Assembly: GCA_905221605.1 (NCBI GenBank)
Contig: CAJNDS010000245.1
Coordinates: 131,870-171,869 of the forward strand
Reading direction: 5' to 3'
DNA: 40,000 nt
Source: Symbiodinium natans
Lineage: Eukaryota > Sar > Dinophyceae > Suessiales > Symbiodiniaceae
The translations under genes were made by a program, and so were the position numbers. Positions 12,701 through 25,100 of the stretch are shown piece after piece. Position 1 is the stretch's first letter; every line of letters starts with the position of its first letter. Below the pieces are notes generated by a model, which did not search any database, was not told where the DNA came from, and saw only the letters and a program-made list of their open reading frames with translations.

Positions 12701-15700
12701 ACCCTGCGGCGTGCTTCCCCCAGTGGCTGCGCCCGAGCCTGGGTGCTCTGGCGACGGATTCAGGGTCGCGGCTTAGTGTTCCTACAGTGACCCTAAACCC
12801 TAAACCCCAAACCCGAAACCCTAAACCCTAAACCCTAACCGCGTTCATATTGTGTGAAGGGCTAGGCTCTTGCATGTTCAGGGAACCCTCACACCTAAAC
12901 TCTGTTTTTCAGCCAGAGCCCTGCTGTATGCAATGAGATCACGAATCCCATGAAGTGGGTGGGCCTCGGTGGCTTCTGGTGTAAGTGGGACTCGAAACGA
13001 ATGTAGGTTGCAGCTTCTATGGGCATTTCCCGTAGTAAGGGTCCTTACATTTACCAATGCTGAATCCTTACTGTTATAGGAAATCCCCCCCACCCCCAAC
13101 ACAAGAAATGGAGGGCAGGGTAGGCGAGACCCATATTTGAGCGATCTACGTGCTCAGGAGCAGCCAGGACCGTGGCCCTGGACGATGGCTTACTTGGCAC
13201 AGATGGTGCCTTTGCCTTGATTCCAGTTGGTGCTCATCCCAGTGTAGCATCTTCGGCTAGGATGGCTTTACATAAGGGATGGATCTTGCAAAACTAAGTG
13301 GCACGCAAGCATCGTGCCAGGCTCATGTTTAGCTGGTCATGAAAGTCTGGGGTAGAACAGCCTTGTGTAGCAACAGGTCCACAAGATGTGCTTCTAACAC
13401 AACCTACACATACGCAGCACACTTTGCTTTTTCAGGTGCACGACCCCCTGGAAGTGCTGGAAACCAGCCAACGCTGCCTGAAAGCATTTGCTCGTGCCGG
13501 GGACTTCGAAGCACTGCGCAAAGTGCTGGAGCAGATGCGCGCGCTCCACGTGGAGCCTGCCTCCTGGCATGATCATTATCTGAGTTTCATGTTCTTCGTG
13601 TCTCACTATACGCTCAGAATCCTGAATCCTCAACCCTAAACCCAGATCCTGAACCCCGTGGTTTAAGACAGAACGACAACCACCAAGCAAGCCCCTCTTA
13701 AGCCCTGACTCCCCCCTGCACCCCAACCAAGATCTCAAGAACCCCCTGTAGGTTGCCTCAGAATCCTAGGAGGGTTGTGAGTAGCCCTAAACCCTAAACC
13801 CCAAACCCCCTAGCAGAAAAGTTTTTTTTTTTTTTTTTTTTTTTTGGGGGGGGGGGGGGGGGTTCTTAAGGGGCAGCCCCAAGGATGTCGTGCCGGCGTT
13901 CTTGGCACTGAGCTGCTTGGACCCTTTGGGTTTTGGGTTTGGGGTTTGAGGGTTTAGGGTTTAGGGTTTAGGGTTTAGGGTTTAGGGTTTAGGGTTTGGG
14001 GCATTGGGTTAAGGATGTTGAGGGTTTAGGGTTTGGGGTTTGGGGTTTAGGGTTTAGGGACCGGTTGTGGAGCCAGAGTGTTGGAGTTGCACGAACGGCT
14101 CATAAGTGCCCTGGATTCAGCCTAAACCATAAACCCTAAACCCTAAACCCTAAACTATATATGCTCCGAAACATACACCCTACAGAGCTCCCACAGGTGC
14201 CTTCGCCAACTCCGGTGCCTGGCGTGACGCGGCCGCTTTGCTGCGCGCTGTGGCCGGCGCGCAGGCGGTTTAGGGTTTCCTTAGGGATTCGTGGTGGGAG
14301 TCCTTATTTTTAATTTTCGAGTGCGGAAATTAGTTCCTAAGAAGCAGCTAAAGTTAGAATTTTTGCTAGTGTTCCAAGTTCAGTAAAGTTTAGTGGGTGG
14401 CGGCTTTAGGGCTTGAGGGGATTGTGGCTTCAGTGTTTACCACGAGGGTTTCCGGATTTGGGTTTAGCATGTAGCGGATCCCGGCTTCAGGGTTCACAGC
14501 GTGTACCCGCAACTCGAGACCCTCCAAATGAGCAGGTGGCAAAGCCACAACGTAGCAGGTATTTGGGGGCCGGGGGAGGAAGGGATTAGAGATTAGGAAT
14601 GGCTGGGTGCAGCATTTGCATCGGACTAGTCACTAGACAACACGGTCGGGAAGTCGTCGCTAAGGCTTGACAAGTCCGAAAACAAATTCCCGGCAGCGAG
14701 ACACCAAGGTTCAAGTGCAGCTGGTGGCCCAACACCGCCTGATAGGCCGGGCTCGTTGAAGAAAGGGCCCCAAGTTACACTGCAGACCCAATAGAGAAAG
14801 ACCCCAGAAGCCACAAGAATGACGAACCTTCAGTTTGAGGGCTTTGCGCGCGTGATACCCGTAGGGCGTGTCCGAACTAAGGAGTCCCTGAATCCTGTCC
14901 AGGGGGGCTTTAACAGTGACTGCGCTGGCAGGGGCGATGCACAGCGCCGGGAAGTGGCAGGAGGTCGTGACATCCCTGGATGGTATCAAGCGGCTGCTGG
15001 GCAGAGTGGTGAGTCGGAGGGCCGGAAAACACATTGTTGGAAATGCGTTTTTGGGACATGTGTTTTCGGACATGCATTTTGGGACATGCTTTCTTGGGAC
15101 ATGCGTTTTCGGACATGAGTTTTTGGACATGCACTTTTGGGACACACGCTTGCGGACATGCGAGAGGGGAGAGAGGGGATGGGGGGAGAGAGAGGAGGGA
15201 GACCGGGGAGACATGGGGTTTCCTTCTCTTGAATCTTAGGTCCCCATGTAGGCACCCCCCAATCAAGGACCCTGCAGCATGTTTTGAACAAACCCGGTAA
15301 GCTACTTCCACTCCTGCATCCTTCGTCCCAAAAAGAATTGGTTTCCAGCCTCCAAGATGTTTGGGGCGGGATTGAGTGTGAAGCCGAGGCTTGGCTACCT
15401 CCCAGACTCTCGACCGTTGTGGACATGATGCTTTTGATTGGTTATACTTGAGAATAATTTCACGAACCATCAAAAGGTAGTTGTAGCCATCGCCCAAGTC
15501 GTAGTGGTAGTAGTAGTGGTGGTGGTGGTGGTGGTGGTGGTGCTGTTCGTCGTGGCGGGCGCGGCGGCGGCGACGGCGGCAGCGGCAGCAGTAGGAGTCG
15601 GAGTAGGAGTAGCAGTAGGAGAAGGAGAAGGAGAAGGAGGACAAAAAGAAGAAGAAGAAGAAAGAGTAAGTAGTGTGTTGACGTACAGTCGATTCACGGT

Positions 15701-15777
15701 ATGGCTTCGGAAGAAGAAGAAGTAGTAGTAGTAGTAGTCGTCGTCGTCGTCGCCGCCGCCGTCGTAGTAGTAGTAGT

Positions 15778-15834
<57 letters not shown>

Positions 15835-18800
15835 CGTAGTAGTAGTAGTGGTAGTAGCAGTCGTCGTCGTCGTCGTAGTGCTAGTACTTGGACTAGTACT
15901 AGTACCAGTACTCGTAGTCGTAGTCGTAGTAGCCGTCGTGGTAAGAGTAAGAGTTAAAGTTAGAGTTCGAGTTTGAGAGTAAGTAGGAGTATTGGACTAT
16001 AGATTGTAGGGGACCGTGAAGGGCCATGTGTACTTAAATGTTGAGACTGGTTGAAAAGAGTCGATAAGGACATCTTCAGCTACGGCCTGCTCTTGGCTGC
16101 ACGCGACCCGGGCAGTAGAGCATGGCCGAGCAGCTTGGCTGGGAAACCTTGGGGGCTAGTTCTGGGACCCAAGGCGGTTCAGGGGTGAGAGTTTAGGGTT
16201 TAGGGTTTAGAAGTTTGGGATTTGGAGTTTACGGTTTAGGGGTCCACGGTTTAGGGTGTGGAGTTTAGGGCTTCGGCTTTCTCGCGCGAGGTGCCGTAAG
16301 GCTGCTGGACATGGTTCTGAAAGAGAGCCTGGAGGCCGGGCCTCAGCAGTTTTAGGGGTTTTTAGGGTTTTACTCGCAGGGCTCTGCGGTTCGAATGGGT
16401 TCTAGGGATTTAGGGTTCTAGGGTTTAGGTTTAGGGTTTTAGGGTTTTGGGGTTCTGGGGTTCTGAGGTTCTAGGGTTCTAGGGTTCTAGGGTTCTAGGG
16501 TGCAGGAGCAGGGTGTGGTCGCAAGCAAAGGAACAACAAGAGCTTGACACCTCCGGAGGGGAAAGGGGGGAGTGCAATATACAGGGCCTCTTCTTATAAT
16601 TCAGGCCAGCTTATATACTGTGGGGGCTTAGGGGAGACAATACCGGCAACTACATCACTAAGGCCTGGTGGCTCTTCAGAGTTTCGGGTCCCCGACCCCA
16701 AGCGCCGGAGGACAGCCCCAAACCACCCTGCGCCGAGCTTCGGGTTGCAGGACTCAGAATTTTGTGCCATGCGTTCTTGTTACGGTCAAGCCTGTACAGT
16801 TTCTGAAGCCTAGAAGCATTTTTCCTTGCGCCATTGGGGAGCCAATCCCCGAGATGGCCAAAACTGAAAGAGGAACACTACAACAACAAAACAAGAACCA
16901 CCAACAGCCTAGAAACCCTATATAAGCCATAATTCTTGCTTCAATTTGACGCCGGCTCCGCGCCAGGTCAGTCAGGTCGCGCTGGGCGCCGCCTCGCAGC
17001 GCGCCGAACGTGCACATCACTGGACGGAAATTTGTGCGATTGGCTTCCAGACTCGTGTTTTGAGGAGCTTGTCACGAGGCAAGCCGTGATTCAGCAGTCC
17101 TCCAGATGACCCGACATGGCCCCTTGCTTTAGCTTGGCTCCTCCAGCAGAAGCCCTACATGGTCTAGAGATCGCTAGGACGCTGGCGCTGCACTTCTGCA
17201 ATGGCCGCTTGCTGGGAGTTGCTGAGAGTTGCCGAGATGCTGCCATGATAGAGAGTGCAGCCCTGTGATCATGGGGCATGCCAAGCCAGTCAAATGTGTC
17301 ATGCTGTAGTGCAGGGGACGTCCGTGCGACTAGAGATCTTGCATTGACAAGATGACGAGTACCTTGTGTTATCGAGATTGAGGCTTCACATCTTTCATAG
17401 CTGAAAGGAAAAATTTCCAGAATCGCCGAATTCGCAGCACAATTTCAAACCCTAAAACCCTAAACCCAGGAGGGTTGGGGGTTTCAACACTGTTTCAACC
17501 GTAGGGTTGAGGTTGCTCCCGCCCAAGCCCTGGCAACCCTAATTCCCAAGCCAAGGCATGCAATTTCAGAACCTTGCGAGCACCCGAGGCCGATGTATGG
17601 TGTGGAGTGTAGGCTTCCCGAAAAGTTGGGCTTACATACCGTGGGAGGGGGGGGGGGGGTTCGTTTCTGCGTTCATAAGGGCTCGCAGCCGCGAAAGTGG
17701 CCCGGATCCCTTCAAGAGCTTAAACCCTGCAGCTCGACAGCTCCAAAAAACCCTCTTCGAACATAAACCCCTACAAAAGCCCTACCAAAAGCCCTCCCCA
17801 AAGCCCAAGAACTTCAGAGCCCGAAGCCCTGCAAAGCCCATGAACTTCAGAACCCGAAGCCCTGATGACAGGCTTCAGTTCGGCCATCAGCGCTTGCGAG
17901 AACTTAAGCCTCCTGGGCCGCACCTCCCCCAAACCCTAAACCCTAAACCCACAACCCTTAACCCATAGCCATAAACCAGAACCCATCACTCAGAACCCAT
18001 AACCCATAAACCCATACGCTGGGTTTCACTGGTGCTTAGAGGGCGGGGAACTTTCCGGGGTTTCGGGTTAGAGGGTAGGGGGTTTTCCATGGCAGCGTTA
18101 TGGGGTTCTAGGTTTGGCTGGTGCTTTGAGGGAGGTTCTAGGGCTTAGGGTTTTAGGGGGCTAGGGGGCTTTTAGGAGGGCTTCGGGGCATCTAGGGGTG
18201 CAGGGTGTTAAAGGGTTTCAGGCTTTGAGGGCTTTAGAGGGTTCAGGGTGAAGTGCAGGGTTGAGAAGATGCCCAGGTTTCGGATCACACGCTTCCCTCT
18301 TGCGTTATTGGGGAACCTGTTAACTAGAGGCACCTGGTTTTCTGACCGAACATGGATCCGCAAGACACTTGTTCCTGGTGCTCAAAGGAGTAGGGGAGTA
18401 CAATCTAGATGCTAGGAGCGATCTATCAGAGTATTCTGGAGATTGCTCACTTCCCCCCTCTCCTCTGCCCCCTGAGCAAAATTTCGCCAAGCCACCGGAG
18501 GTCAGTGGCTCACGGCCTCCACGTTGCTCCGTCAGATGGCCGGCGCCGGGACGGAGAGGTTTAGGGAGTAGGCGGCGCAGAGCTTATGGATTACGGGGTG
18601 TAGGGAGGGAGCCTAGGGCGTGAGGGGGTCTTGGGGTGTTGGGGTTCAACTCGAAGGGTAGTAGTAGAGGGTTTTGGGCTTAGCAACCCAGGGTCCCAGC
18701 GAAGTTCGGTGTTTTTGTTGTGTTGTTGTGTTGTTCATCCGGTGGCATCGCCAACTTCGACAAGGCCGATAACTCTCCAAGTGTTTCACTGAATGAGGCC

Positions 18801-21800
18801 TGTGCTTATCTCAGCGTTCCCAAGTTTGGTAAGGACCGGGAAACTCTCATGTAACATCCCAACGTCCGGACCAGCACGCGGGTTGCAGCCTTGTGTTCGG
18901 AGCCTTCACTTTAATTCCGGTCTTACACACCTTCCCTGTTGTTTGGGGCTAAGTTCCCTCATAAACCTGTGAAGCAATAAGGGTGTTCAGCAAAAAGGGT
19001 GAACGTCTCACGTAAGGCCCCAAAACCCTGACCACCACGGCCAAACCCGACAGGGACGTACCGAAACCCCGGATCCGAAACGACCCTAAACCCAAAATCC
19101 CCAGCTGCATGCCTAACCCTGAACCAGATAAGCTCAACACCAGACACTACGACAAACGGAACCCGTATGTTGGCATGTTCCCCCTTTTTTTTCCAACAGT
19201 CCTTAATAGTTAGGGATGAGAATCGGGGGTACAATAAATCCCTCTTAAGGACTGTTAGTGTAAGGGGGAACATCCCAACCCTTTCACAGCTAGAGCCCCA
19301 GGTGCTCACGTGCGCCGGGACATGGTGCTCCGCAATGCGGCCGCCGCTGCCTCCGGCGGGGCCGGGCGTTGGGAGGAGGCGCTGCGAACGTGGCGCGGCC
19401 GCCGAGGGTTCGGTCATTTTGTTGTGGGTAGTGGGGGAGGGGTTTAGGGTTTAGGATTTAGGGTGTAGGGTTTAGGGTTTAGGGTTTAGGGGGACAAAGG
19501 TGAAGGGCCAGAGGTTCAGGGATCCTTCAAAGCCCTGGTTGGAAGCTTGACACGCACAGCCCAGTGAAGGGGGTGGCTTTGGGATCCTCTCCAAACACAC
19601 ATCCAACCACCCAGGAAAGTGTGCTGCTATTTTGTTGGGATCCAGCTGCTGAACTTAAAGGTTTTGGGGTGATGCTCGATATACTCGTAGGGAGGGTAGG
19701 GTGTCTGTTCTTGCTGGGCGCTCAGGCTGAATTCTGGCGTGCTGCACGACAAGTCTGCTTGCGGGACAGGCGGCTTGGCTCAGGGGTCGAATGCTCGCCG
19801 CTTTTCCTGAAGGGAGAAGCCCGACAAAGATGCTTCGAAAGTCCTGAAGGGCCTCTGCCACCTTCGAACTCTCAAGGCGATTGGCACTCAAGGTATAGGA
19901 CTTCGTAGGCTGAGGTTTAGGGGCCCTTTCCTGCCGAGGGCCCTGAAAAGAGCCAAACTAGAAGCTAGCCCATTTTGCCGTGGAATGCCCAGGCTTGTCC
20001 GCCTGCGCCGCTAAGCTGCACATGAGACATCGGTGTGCGAAAGGTGCAGAAGTGTTTCGGGTATCGGGACCTGGCCGATGTGGTAAAGTCAGCACTGAGC
20101 CCCAGAACTCAGAATCAATGGCTTCATATCTCGGGGCTTAGATGGATTTTCGCCTCATGTTTAAGGCGTTATGCTTAGACCTCTTTGAGAAGGCAAAAAC
20201 AAGATCCAGAGCCTGAAGCTTGGGTCTAGGGCCGAGAAAGGTGCAGGTTGGTAGGGTCCCCACCAGGATGGGCTATTATACCCTATAACTAAAAAAAGGC
20301 CCCATTTTAGGGCTGACTATGGGGATTATAAGGCCCAGTAGCCCTTCCTGGTAAACCCCGAACCCCTGAAGCGCTCCAGAGTTGTTTTTCTGCCGCGCAC
20401 GCGCTCTCAGGGCCGGATGAGAGCCTGGCAGGCTTCCTTGCAGTTAATGACTTCGGCTGCACAGAACCAGGCGGGGGGGGTCAGGGTTCAGGGGTTAGGG
20501 TTTAGGGTCAGGGTTGCAAAGTCCCCTTGATGCCGCTTTCTCAACCTCAAGTGGTGCAGGTGCAAGTCGACATGCCCAGCTGCAGTGTTGTGGCTGCTTG
20601 GTCGCCTTCCGTCTCAGGCAAAGTTTGCAAGATCGTACAGTTGACCAGTTTGCTTTAGACCTCCCACCGAAACAAAACCTGACCTTCCTGAGATTCTGCT
20701 TAGTGCTTCTTTATATACGATCCTTATGATACAGCTCTAGACATGAATTTCTCTTGGGGGCCTGTGAAAGGGCCCAGGGGCCCTTGTCGGATTTAGGGCT
20801 CCTGTTTTTCTTGTTGGTTAGTCGTGGGTTCCCGACTTATGCTATGCATCAAACCCACCCCCTAAACCCTAAACCCTAAACCCCTAAGAACCCTGAAACC
20901 AGGTTTCCTGCTGCGAGCATGCCTTGCACACCATCGGAGCTGTTGGCCTGCCCGGGACCCCGTTCTCAGTTTGGGGTTTAGACCGCAGGGTTGAGGCTCA
21001 GGGCTTAGGCTTTGGGGACTTGGGGTTTAGGGCTTAGAGGGTTTAAGGATTCAGGCTCTAGGGTGCTAGGGTTTAGGAGGGTGCCCTGGGATCTGAAGGC
21101 GTGAAAGGCCTTGAGTTCAGTAAACCCCTAAACCCTAAACCCCAATCCCTAAACCCTAAACCCTAAACCCTAAACCCTAAACCCTAAACCCTAAACCCAA
21201 TTGACCCTCTTCCTCTTCTTGGCGACCTTCTGAGGTTGGAGTGGTGCAACGACGCCGAGCCACTCCGGCGCCACGCGCAGTTGTGAGAGAAAGAGTCGCA
21301 GCACCTTTGCTCCGTAGGCCAGTTCAGGGTTCGGGGGGTTTAGGGTTTAGGGTTTAGGGTTTAGGGTTTAGGGTTTAGGGTTTAGGGTTTAGGGTTTAGG
21401 GTTTAGGGTTTAGGGTTTAGGGTTTAGGGTTTAGGGTTTAGGGTGCTATGTAATACCTACAGTGCACGTAATCATGCCCTGAATAGAGTGTCAGTACGAT
21501 GGATACTTTGGTTTTCAGGTAAACCCCACACCCTATCCATCGCTCACCAGTGGTGCAGCGTAGGGTTTGGAGTCTAAGCCCATGCCCTTCAATCCCCGAA
21601 GCTTTCCCGCGCAAAGGAGTGCGCGCTTCGCGTTCCTATGGTGATTGGAGTAGATTGCTGCTTAAACTCTCAACCCTAAAAACCCTAAAGACCCAAAAAG
21701 AAGGGATGGTTAGGGTATTCTGGGGCTCAGTATATTGTGGGGCGTGGAAGGCCGAGCCACCTTCAAGGACGACGAAAGCTTCAAGGTTTCCATGCTATAG

Positions 21801-22074
21801 GGCCGTAGAAGTCGGTAGAATTGAACCCCCCCTTACCCGTCGAAGGCACAGCTTACCTGGTGTCCCAGGGTTTCGGAGAGTTTTTGCTCTGCAAGCGCAG
21901 GACCGCCAGAACTGGCATGGGGCAGCAGACGCCACGCTGGAGGCGTTTGTGGGGGTTCTCATCGGTGAAGGGTCTGTGGGCCCCAACCTAAGATAGAGAC
22001 TGAGAAGAGCAAGGCCAGGTGGAAAAGGGCCCTTTTGGCGCCCGCTCATGTGGAAGGGTTCAGAGATCTCTTTC

Positions 22075-22130
<56 letters not shown>

Positions 22131-25100
22131 AGGCCTCCAAACTTGCAAGCTGGTAAAAGGACACATGGGGCCCTAGGGCGCAAAAACCCTTTGCCCATCC
22201 ACGCCCGTAAGTTCTAGACCCTGACAACCCTAAAGTAATGTAGACAACCCCTCAAGTCAGGTTGCTGTCGCCGCTGTTTCTGGCCCTGCGTCTGAGCGGC
22301 CTGGCCGCAATACTAAACCGCAAGCCCAAAAACATGGAAACCTTAGCTTAGAAAAAAAACAAGAACTAGCTGGGGCTCGGCCTTGGTTTGTGTGGGTATT
22401 GGGTTGAAAGGTTAGGTGGGGAAGGATAGTGTGGATACTTGCAATGATCCCGCAGGAATGGGTGATGTCGATTTGCTACGGCCATCGCGCGTATGGGCAG
22501 TTCTCAAAATTAAAGCAAGTCCCTTTCGGAGTCCTTATTTTCAGGGTGTGCCGTACTATAATTAATGAGGCCTAATGTAGAGAACTAGCCGTATATCGGT
22601 AGATGTCAAAAGTTGGATGCCCAGTCGCTCTTTGCCCCCGGATAGCTGTGGGGCTGTTGAAGACGAACGAAACTGCCCGCCCAAGCTTTTAAGCCTCACG
22701 AGCTAAACCCCAAACCCTCGTCGGCCAAGAAGATCCTTCTTTTCTCCGCAGTGGGCGTCTTCCGGCTTTCACGCCGATGTGTTTAGGATCCCAAGAAGCC
22801 GCACACCAAGAAGAAAACTAAATCCCAGCAGAAAGCACTGAGACCCCCCCCCAAGAAGCCCTAAACCCGCTAAGTTCTGCAGCCAAGGGAAGCACCCAAG
22901 GCCGGATTCCAAGAGCGCATGGCGTTGGTTGAGTTTGGGCTTTGGGGGGTTTGGGTCTTAAAGCTGTAGCTTGGTATCTGGACTTGCTCGGCGCTGGCGC
23001 TACAGGTGCGCGCCCACAGTCCTAACCCTGAACTACCCCCCTGAAAAGCGCAGCAAGAATCAAGAACGTCTGATAGTACGAAGAATAAGATCAACTGGAA
23101 CAATGACACAACAAGCGAAGGGAAAACGCATACAGCACCTGCTGGGTCTTCACAAGGGGTTGTCGGAAGGGCTTCAGGGCGTAGGGTTTTGGGGGTTTAA
23201 GGTTCCCATTTCCAGGCCTTTGCTGGCTCAGTGTTTCGGATTCCATCCTGCTCAGCTCCTCTCGGCGGCTCTCCGGGCACTGGGCGCGCTGGCCCCCGCG
23301 TTGCGATCCGAGGCAGAAGATGGAGGGGGGGGGGGGGGGTTCTGAATCAGGTGCCTTTTTCTCGAATACGAGGGTCCGCGTTGCAATAGGTACCAAAAAA
23401 AGACCCTGATTTGCGGAACCTACTCTATGGCTTTGCGCCTGAAACTTGATGAAAAACAGTGGGGGATGTGGATGTAGATCTGAGGCTTCAACCTCTTGGC
23501 TCAGGAAGGGCTGAAGTTGAGAGCTTGGGATCCAACATCTTCAACGCCACCATCGTAACCAAAGACTTTTTAGAGCTGACGAGTCCCTAGAGGCCTGCCA
23601 CCACAACGTTTGCACCGAGGGCCATGAACCTTAAACCCTGGCCCTAAAGGGACCCAATTTCCTACTGTCCTATTTATAAACCCCTAAACCCTAAACCCCA
23701 TAAGCCCCAGATAAACCTACAAACCCTTCAGCCCTGTAAGCCCCTGTATGGTTCTAGAAACCCTAATCACAAACCCTCTAAACCCTCTAAAACCCTGTAA
23801 GCCCTGTAAGCCCCTAGAATCCCTAGAAACCCTAGGAAACCCTAAGAAGCCCCCAGAAGCCCTAAGAAGCCGAGCCCAGAGGCCTTAGGCACCGCGTCGC
23901 TGGAGCTGGTGCTGGGCTCGGTTTCAGGGTCTCCCGAGCCTTGCTCGAAGTGATATGGGAGCAATAGGAGTTTTATAGGGTTTAGAGGGTTTGGAGGGTT
24001 TAGAGAGTTTGGAGATTATGGAACGCTTGGGATACCTGAAGGCTGTACTGTCGAAGCCTAAACCCTGCACCCTGAATCCTTGAGAAGCCAGGGCCATCCT
24101 GGAAGTCAGGTTCAGAGAGTAATATAGGCTAGGGGTCGGAATAATTACTAGCAGCATTCCCTCATGGTCCCTTTGTAATGATACTACAGTCACCCCCCTT
24201 TCGTTTCAGGGTTGAGGGTTCCGAGTCTTGATTTGTAGGTAGGACATTTGAAGGGGTAGGTGACTGGGTCTGGGGACCTCCTCATGATCATCATAGAGTC
24301 GAAGCCCCTCCCCCCAAAATTAAATCGCATCATTACATGCGTGCGACTGCAAACCCAGAACAGAAAAGAAAATTCCAAACCCCATAGGCCCAGAAGCCAA
24401 CAACAGCCAACAGCCCTCAACGCTACCGAGGCACAAAGTCTCTTCGAGCCCTGAAGGCCCGAAACCCTAACAAACCCCAAACTCCTAAAAACCCTTAAAC
24501 CCCTAAGACCTTTCTGTTCTGGGTTAACCCGAAAAGCCCTAACAACCCCAGAAACCCCAAAACCCCCAAAAGCCCTAAAAACCCTGAAAACCCTCAACCA
24601 GAGTTTGGAGGCCTGCCGCGTGCTTGCATCCAGCTCGGTGCCTCGCGCCCTAGAGCCTTGTCAGACTCAGGCCAGAGGCTTTTGGGGCTCGTCAGGGTTC
24701 AGGGTTCAGGGTTTAGGGCTTAGGGTTTCGGGTTTAGGGACATCTAGGGGTTTAGGGGTTAGAGGGTCCAGAGGGTTTAGGGTTTAGGTTTAGGTACCCG
24801 AAGTTCTAACGGAACAGCTTTGGAGCGACCAGGGTCTGGAGTGGCCTTATGAGGAGCCCAGCGCCATCTCTTGAGTCTTCTTTAAACTTGTCAATGAGGG
24901 CTGCGCAGTTGAAGGCTTAAAGGACCATGTACCCGTGACGTGGTTTTGGGTATTTTGGGTTTGGGGCTTCGGGCTGTGGGCTGGGGACTGAAATCTTCGG
25001 CCCCTTGAGGCCAGAGAGCCAGGCAGTATCGTGCTTTGCCAGCGTGGAAACTCCAAATGCGCGTGGGCATCCCACCACCTTGCCCTAGACCCCAAACCCG

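Noticed and set aside
15438-15976. Poly-Val, poly-Ser and poly-His frames
   Set aside because: They follow from the trinucleotide block; no start, splice or domain context.
21338-21444. Chromosome end (true telomere)
   Set aside because: Unique sequence and exons continue on both sides, and arrays occur in both orientations throughout the window.
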